From contig NW_013655188.1 in assembly GCF_000499385.1 (NCBI RefSeq), positions 4,664-49,412 of the forward strand: a stretch of 44,749 nt of DNA. Direction: 5' to 3'. The notes under the pieces are model-generated. The model did no database searches, was not told the DNA's origin, and saw only the letters and a list, made by a program, of their open reading frames with translations. Below are positions 44,664-44,749 of the stretch, piece by piece. Both the position numbers and the translations under genes were made by a program. Each line of letters opens with the position of its first letter. The stretch's first letter is position 1. This DNA is from Eimeria necatrix. Lineage: Eukaryota > Apicomplexa > Conoidasida > Eucoccidiorida > Eimeriidae.

Positions 44664-44749
<86 letters not shown>
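43899..44749 (+). CDS. UBC13: Ubiquitin-conjugating enzyme E2, Ubc13 (UBE2N)-like, 3' truncated by window
   Basis: E2 enzyme that, with a Uev partner, builds Lys63-linked ubiquitin chains. Exons seen: 43899-43956 ([19 protein letters not shown]), 44271-44357 ([20 protein letters not shown], then GPAGTPYEG) and 44564-44658 ([20 protein letters not shown], then [11 protein letters not shown]); all junctions keep phase. The order basic helix 1, PGI.A.PD..N.RYF, GP..TP(Y/F)EG and LELFLPE.YPM..PKVRF.TKIYHPN matches Ubc13 closely. The catalytic Cys lies in the next exon, beyond the window. Two consecutive Met codons begin the frame; either could start it. The third intron begins GTGCGT and immediately becomes a long CTG run. 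Confidence 0.95.
44665..44749 (+). repeat. Perfect CTG run in the Ubc13 intron, cut by the window end
   Basis: At least 28 uninterrupted CTG triplets beginning 6 bp after the donor at 44659. Confidence 0.97.

Noticed and set aside
1..44749. True chromosome end, CRISPR-like arrays or tRNA/rRNA genes
   Set aside because: The heptamer arrays are short, occur in both orientations and lie inside introns, so this is not a telomere. The spaced repeats are telomere-like or CAG/CTG. I recognised no tRNA or rRNA, though I could not run a search.

Overview
This window looks like nuclear DNA from a coccidian apicomplexan, almost certainly an Eimeria species. Three things support this. CAG/CTG trinucleotide runs are everywhere and read as homopolymeric Ala, Gln, Ser or Leu tracts. 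Many arrays of the apicomplexan/plant-type telomere heptamer (TTTAGGG / AAACCCT) lie inside the chromosome. The best-conserved gene is a class XIV myosin that matches Toxoplasma MyoA over its whole length. All genes are intron-rich with GT..AG introns, so most single open frames in CAG/CTG runs are meaningless; I built gene models from conserved protein segments plus reading-phase agreement across splice junctions.

Layout. About 1.0-9.6 kb (+): a 12-exon S9B dipeptidyl-peptidase (DPP IV/8/9-like), 5' end unresolved. 9.6-12.0 kb: AT-rich intergenic DNA with TA microsatellite and a cluster of GGTGTACGTACACC-like palindromes. 12.0-16.1 kb (-): a CCCH zinc-finger protein whose first finger is split by an intron and whose other fingers are interrupted by Ala and Ser runs. 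16.1-20.1 kb: divergent intergenic region with telomere-like arrays and two AGCTAGC minisatellites. 20.1-24.9 kb (+): MyoA, 7 exons, 827 aa, free of homopolymer runs. 24.9-26.4 kb: convergent intergenic region. 26.4-34.75 kb (-): a large repeat-stuffed protein that I assign to the Nup155/Nup170 nucleoporin family. 35.4-38.1 kb (+): isoprenylcysteine carboxyl methyltransferase. 38.8-40.1 kb (+): a tentative small multi-exon gene. 41.6-42.1 kb (+): a small multi-pass membrane protein. 43.9 kb to the window end (+): a Ubc13-like ubiquitin-conjugating enzyme, 3' truncated by the window.

The genes do not form an operon or pathway; they are a eukaryotic housekeeping mix (gliding motor, protein prenylation, nuclear pore, ubiquitin, peptidase, RNA-binding). 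The most unusual feature is the introns. In the DPP gene and the zinc-finger gene, several introns begin with CCCTAAA repeats and end with TTTAGGG repeats, the arrangement seen at the two ends of a linear chromosome. The heptamer itself sometimes supplies the splice donor. These arrays stop at about 24.55 kb, whereas CAG/CTG runs continue to the window end.
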